Of a DNA stretch of 64,000 nt, positions 61,576 through 64,000 are shown in pieces. Numbering within the stretch: the first letter of the stretch is position 1; the number at the start of each line of letters is the position of its first letter. This stretch comes from Lacibacter luteus. Lineage in GTDB: Bacteria > Bacteroidota > Bacteroidia > Chitinophagales > Chitinophagaceae. A program made the translations under genes and the position numbers. Below the pieces are notes generated by a model. It had not been told where the DNA came from and searched no databases. It saw nothing but the letters and a program-made list of their open reading frames with translations. The stretch spans positions 124,001 to 188,000 of the forward strand of contig NZ_SDHW01000002.1 in the NCBI RefSeq assembly GCF_004118265.1. Direction: 5' to 3'.

Positions 61576-63036
61576 ATGAAAAAAGCAAGTCTATTTTTTC
61601 TTCTTCTTTATTGCTGCAGTGTATTGTTTGGGCAAGGCTATCGTATTACGGCAAAATATAAAGCTGTGCCCGATGCTAAGCTTTACCTGGGTTATTACTT
61701 CGGTAACCAGAAATATGTGTTGGATTCGGCAATGCTTCAACCAAACGGTGAAGCTGTATTTACCGGTGCCGAAAAACTTACCGGTGGTTTGTACATTGTA
61801 GTTGATCCTAAAAAATCTGTTTTCTTTGATATACTTATAGATAAGGAACAGGATTTTCGTCTTACCATCGACAGTAGCAATTTTACACTGCTGTCTGTAA
61901 CCGGATCTGCAGAAAACAATTTTCTTGTAGCCTATAAATCAGCCTCGGCTTTCTTTTACCGTAATTACCAACAGCAGCAGGCTTCATTAGCATCGGCCAA
62001 AACAAAAAGCGACAGCGCAATTGTTTTAAAAAAAATGAATGCTGCCAATGAACAGATTCAGCAATGGCGTGACAGTTTTGTAACCGCACAAACCGACAGC
62101 TATCTTTCCCTGCTTTTCCGTTTGCTGAAGGAGCCGGTGTTTTCGTTAACAGGTGCAAAAACAAAACAGGATTCTGCTGCTGCCTTTTACAGTTATAAAA
62201 ATCAGTTTTGGAAAGATGTTTCCTTTGCCGATGAACGTTTATTACGCACCCCCATGTTTGAACAAAGGCTCAATCGCTATTTCGAAACAGCAGTTGTGCG
62301 CCACCCCGACAGTTTAAAGCTTGAGTTGGATAAATTTATTTTGTACAGCCGTACCAACAAAACCATGTTCCGCTATTTCATGAACCGTTTTACAAACGAA
62401 TACATGAATCCGAAGTACATGGGGCTTGATGTGGTGTTTCTTCATTTGTTTGAAAAATATTACCTCACCAACCAGGTTGATTGGCTTGAAAAGAAAGACC
62501 GTGACCTTGTTTTTAACCGGGCTTACAGTTTATATGGAAACATTATTGGCGAACCTGCAGCCGAATTAAATCTGCTTGATACGCTTAATAAGAATGTAAA
62601 CCTGTATGCGGTTAAAGCCCCTTATACGATCGTTGTATTTTGGGATCCCGATTGCGGACATTGTAAAGAACAGGTGCCGGTAATAGACAGTCTTTACCGT
62701 TTACGTTGGAAAAAACAAGGAATAAAATTAGTTGGCGTGTTGAGCGATGGTGCCGGTATGGATGAAGCTAAAGCCAAAGAAACAAAAGCAAGATGGTTGG
62801 AGTTTATCCAAACACATCAACTCGAAGGATGGATGCACTGGCACCAGACAATAAAGATGCGTGCAGCCGAACAAGCCAATCAAACACCAGGATTTCGTCA
62901 ATCGTACGATGTTTTTCAAACGCCCACAATATATTTGTTAGATGAACAGAAACGCATCGTTGCCAAAAAGATCAATCCCGAGCAGATAGATGAATTTCTG
63001 CAGTTCAAACAAAACAATACATCGAAAAACCCATAA
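61576..63036 (+). CDS. TlpA-like thioredoxin-domain protein with DUF4369
   Basis: 486 residues. Signal to about GQG at 20. DUF4369-like beta domain (about 20-115, YRITAKYKAVPDAKLYLGYYFGNQKY), a helical middle, and a thioredoxin domain from about 340: IVVFWDPDCGHCKEQVPVID with the redox pair Cys360-Gly-His-Cys363, and QTPTIYLLDEQ. It likely reduces or rearranges disulfides in periplasmic proteins. A SurA-like gene starts 10 bases after the stop. Confidence 0.85.
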   Translation: MKKASLFFLLLYCCSVLFGQGYRITAKYKAVPDAKLYLGYYFGNQKYVLDSAMLQPNGEAVFTGAEKLTGGLYIVVDPKKSVFFDILIDKEQDFRLTIDSSNFTLLSVTGSAENNFLVAYKSASAFFYRNYQQQQASLASAKTKSDSAIVLKKMNAANEQIQQWRDSFVTAQTDSYLSLLFRLLKEPVFSLTGAKTKQDSAAAFYSYKNQFWKDVSFADERLLRTPMFEQRLNRYFETAVVRHPDSLKLELDKFILYSRTNKTMFRYFMNRFTNEYMNPKYMGLDVVFLHLFEKYYLTNQVDWLEKKDRDLVFNRAYSLYGNIIGEPAAELNLLDTLNKNVNLYAVKAPYTIVVFWDPDCGHCKEQVPVIDSLYRLRWKKQGIKLVGVLSDGAGMDEAKAKETKARWLEFIQTHQLEGWMHWHQTIKMRAAEQANQTPGFRQSYDVFQTPTIYLLDEQKRIVAKKINPEQIDEFLQFKQNNTSKNP

Positions 63037-63046
63037 CCAAACCTGT

Positions 63047-64000
63047 ATGCGCTACATTCTTTCTCTTTTACTGCTCACAGTTGTGCTTGGCAGTAACGCT
63101 CAAACATTGTTTACTTACGGCAGTAACAAAGTTGATAAAGGTGAATTCTGGCGAGCCTTTACTAAAAACAATACCGGCGCTGCCGATGAAAAAGCGATTC
63201 GTGAATACCTCGAATTATTTGTTCGTTTTAAATTGAAAGTACAGGCGGCTAAAGATGCAAAGCTTGATACGCTTCCCAACATTCAAAACGATATTGCTGC
63301 TTTTCGTGCACAATTAGCGGAGCAATTTATGCGTAACCAACCCGAAGTGGAAGCTCTGGCACTGGAAGCACTCGAACGCAGTGCAAGCGAAATTGAAATA
63401 GCACATGTGTTTGTAGCTTACGGAACTGACAGCAGCAAGGCCAAAGCTTCAATTGATAAAGCTTATGCGCAATTACAAACCGGCGCCGATTTTACCACTA
63501 CTGCAACCAGTTTTTCTACAAACGACTATGTAAAATCAACCGGTGGTTATATCGGTTACATTACTGTGTTTAACCTTCCATATGCTTTGGAAAATGCGGT
63601 GTACAGTACAGCTGTTGGAAGCTATTCAAAGCCCGTGGCCGGTACAAACGGCTATCATATTTTCAAGGTTTTGAACAAGCGTGCTTCGCTGGGCAAATTA
63701 AAAGCAGCACAAATTCTTGTTGCTGTGCCTGCCAACGCAACAAAAGAAGAAATTGCTGAAGCAAAAACAAAAGCCGAAATGATTTATGGTCTCGTACAAA
63801 AAGGTGAGGCTTTTGAAAAACTGGCACAAACCTACAGCGACGATAAATTAACCTACAGCAATGGTGGTTTACTTCCCGAATTTGAATTTACACGGTACGA
63901 TGCAACCTTTAGTACTGCTGCTTTTGGGTTGAAGAAGGACGGTGATGTTAGTGCACCTGTTCAAACAGTATCGGGCTTTCATATTATTAAACGTATTGGT
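63047..64000 (+). CDS. SurA-like peptidyl-prolyl isomerase, N-terminal part
   Basis: 318 codons to the right edge, no stop yet. Signal MRYILSLLLLTVVLGSNAQ. N-terminal chaperone-like helices (EFWRAFTKNNTGAADEKAIREYLELFVRFKLKVQAAKD), then two parvulin-like domains (about 117-210 and 214 onward), each with AHVF or AQIL, GG..G and F or YHI(I/F)K. Such enzymes assist outer-membrane protein folding. The gene is absent from a stop-bounded ORF list because it is cut. Confidence 0.88.
   Translation, partial: MRYILSLLLLTVVLGSNAQTLFTYGSNKVDKGEFWRAFTKNNTGAADEKAIREYLELFVRFKLKVQAAKDAKLDTLPNIQNDIAAFRAQLAEQFMRNQPEVEALALEALERSASEIEIAHVFVAYGTDSSKAKASIDKAYAQLQTGADFTTTATSFSTNDYVKSTGGYIGYITVFNLPYALENAVYSTAVGSYSKPVAGTNGYHIFKVLNKRASLGKLKAAQILVAVPANATKEEIAEAKTKAEMIYGLVQKGEAFEKLAQTYSDDKLTYSNGGLLPEFEFTRYDATFSTAAFGLKKDGDVSAPVQTVSGFHIIKRIG

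Noticed and set aside
1-64000. CRISPR array, tRNA, rRNA, insertion sequence or prophage
   Set aside because: No spaced identical repeats, tRNA-like cloverleaf, transposase or phage structural cluster was seen. The phage-like tip at 39057 is in a single secreted protein.

Overview
The window looks like a chromosomal segment from a member of the Bacteroidota, most likely family Chitinophagaceae. The evidence is a SusC/SusD/SusE outer-membrane glycan locus, proteins ending in type IX secretion (T9SS) sorting domains, many lipoproteins with a lipobox near residue 20, an S46 dipeptidyl-peptidase, recurrent TAnnTTTG-type promoter motifs in place of a classical -10 box, and few visible Shine-Dalgarno sequences. 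Both ends cut through genes: uppS on the left and a SurA-like peptidyl-prolyl isomerase on the right. I saw no rRNA, tRNA, CRISPR array, insertion sequence or prophage module.

Layout. 0-4.1 kb: an ApbE flavin transferase fused to DUF2271, overlapping a PepSY membrane protein, then a lipoprotein. 4.1-14.9 kb: a starch/alpha-glucan utilisation locus (two SusE-type lipoproteins, SusD, SusC and a large secreted GH13 amylase, all on the minus strand) with a divergent AraC-type regulator. 14.9-27.8 kb: housekeeping and unknown genes (amidohydrolase, ligA, an HNH protein, a DUF2461 protein, asd, a lamin-tail protein, a kinase-like orphan, a DUF4394 lipoprotein, a PfkB kinase). 27.9-32.4 kb: TetR regulator followed by paaE and paaABCD, the phenylacetyl-CoA epoxidase. 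Further phenylacetate genes are scattered downstream: paaG (36.8 kb), paaI (40.9 kb) and paaY (42.1 kb). Between them lie a Tat-exported sugar-oxidoreductase/isomerase-like group, an MgtC-like protein and two secreted proteins. 42.7-49 kb: a paralogous pair of small membrane proteins, obg, a CPBP protease and a DPP7-type peptidase. 49-57 kb: dipeptide epimerase, AlkA-type glycosylase, LpxH-like phosphoesterase with a glycosyltransferase, cysS. 57-64 kb: an EEP phosphatase, two rhomboids, rlmD, a TlpA-like protein and the partial isomerase.

How genes work together. The Sus locus should bind, cleave and import starch at the outer membrane. The Paa proteins convert phenylacetyl-CoA to its epoxide (PaaABCDE), isomerise it (PaaG) and rescue CoA from dead-end products (PaaI, perhaps PaaY). 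The dipeptide epimerase and DPP7 fit peptide scavenging.

Points that stand out: an 18-residue, extremely basic ORF with its own terminator next to asd; a TGATxS flavinylation-like motif inside the ApbE-DUF2271 fusion; several families of short intergenic repeats, one of which seems to have entered cysS in frame; a long hairpin upstream of the mgtC-like gene; and an orphan protein with kinase-like motifs. All functional calls are from reading the sequence; no database search was run.
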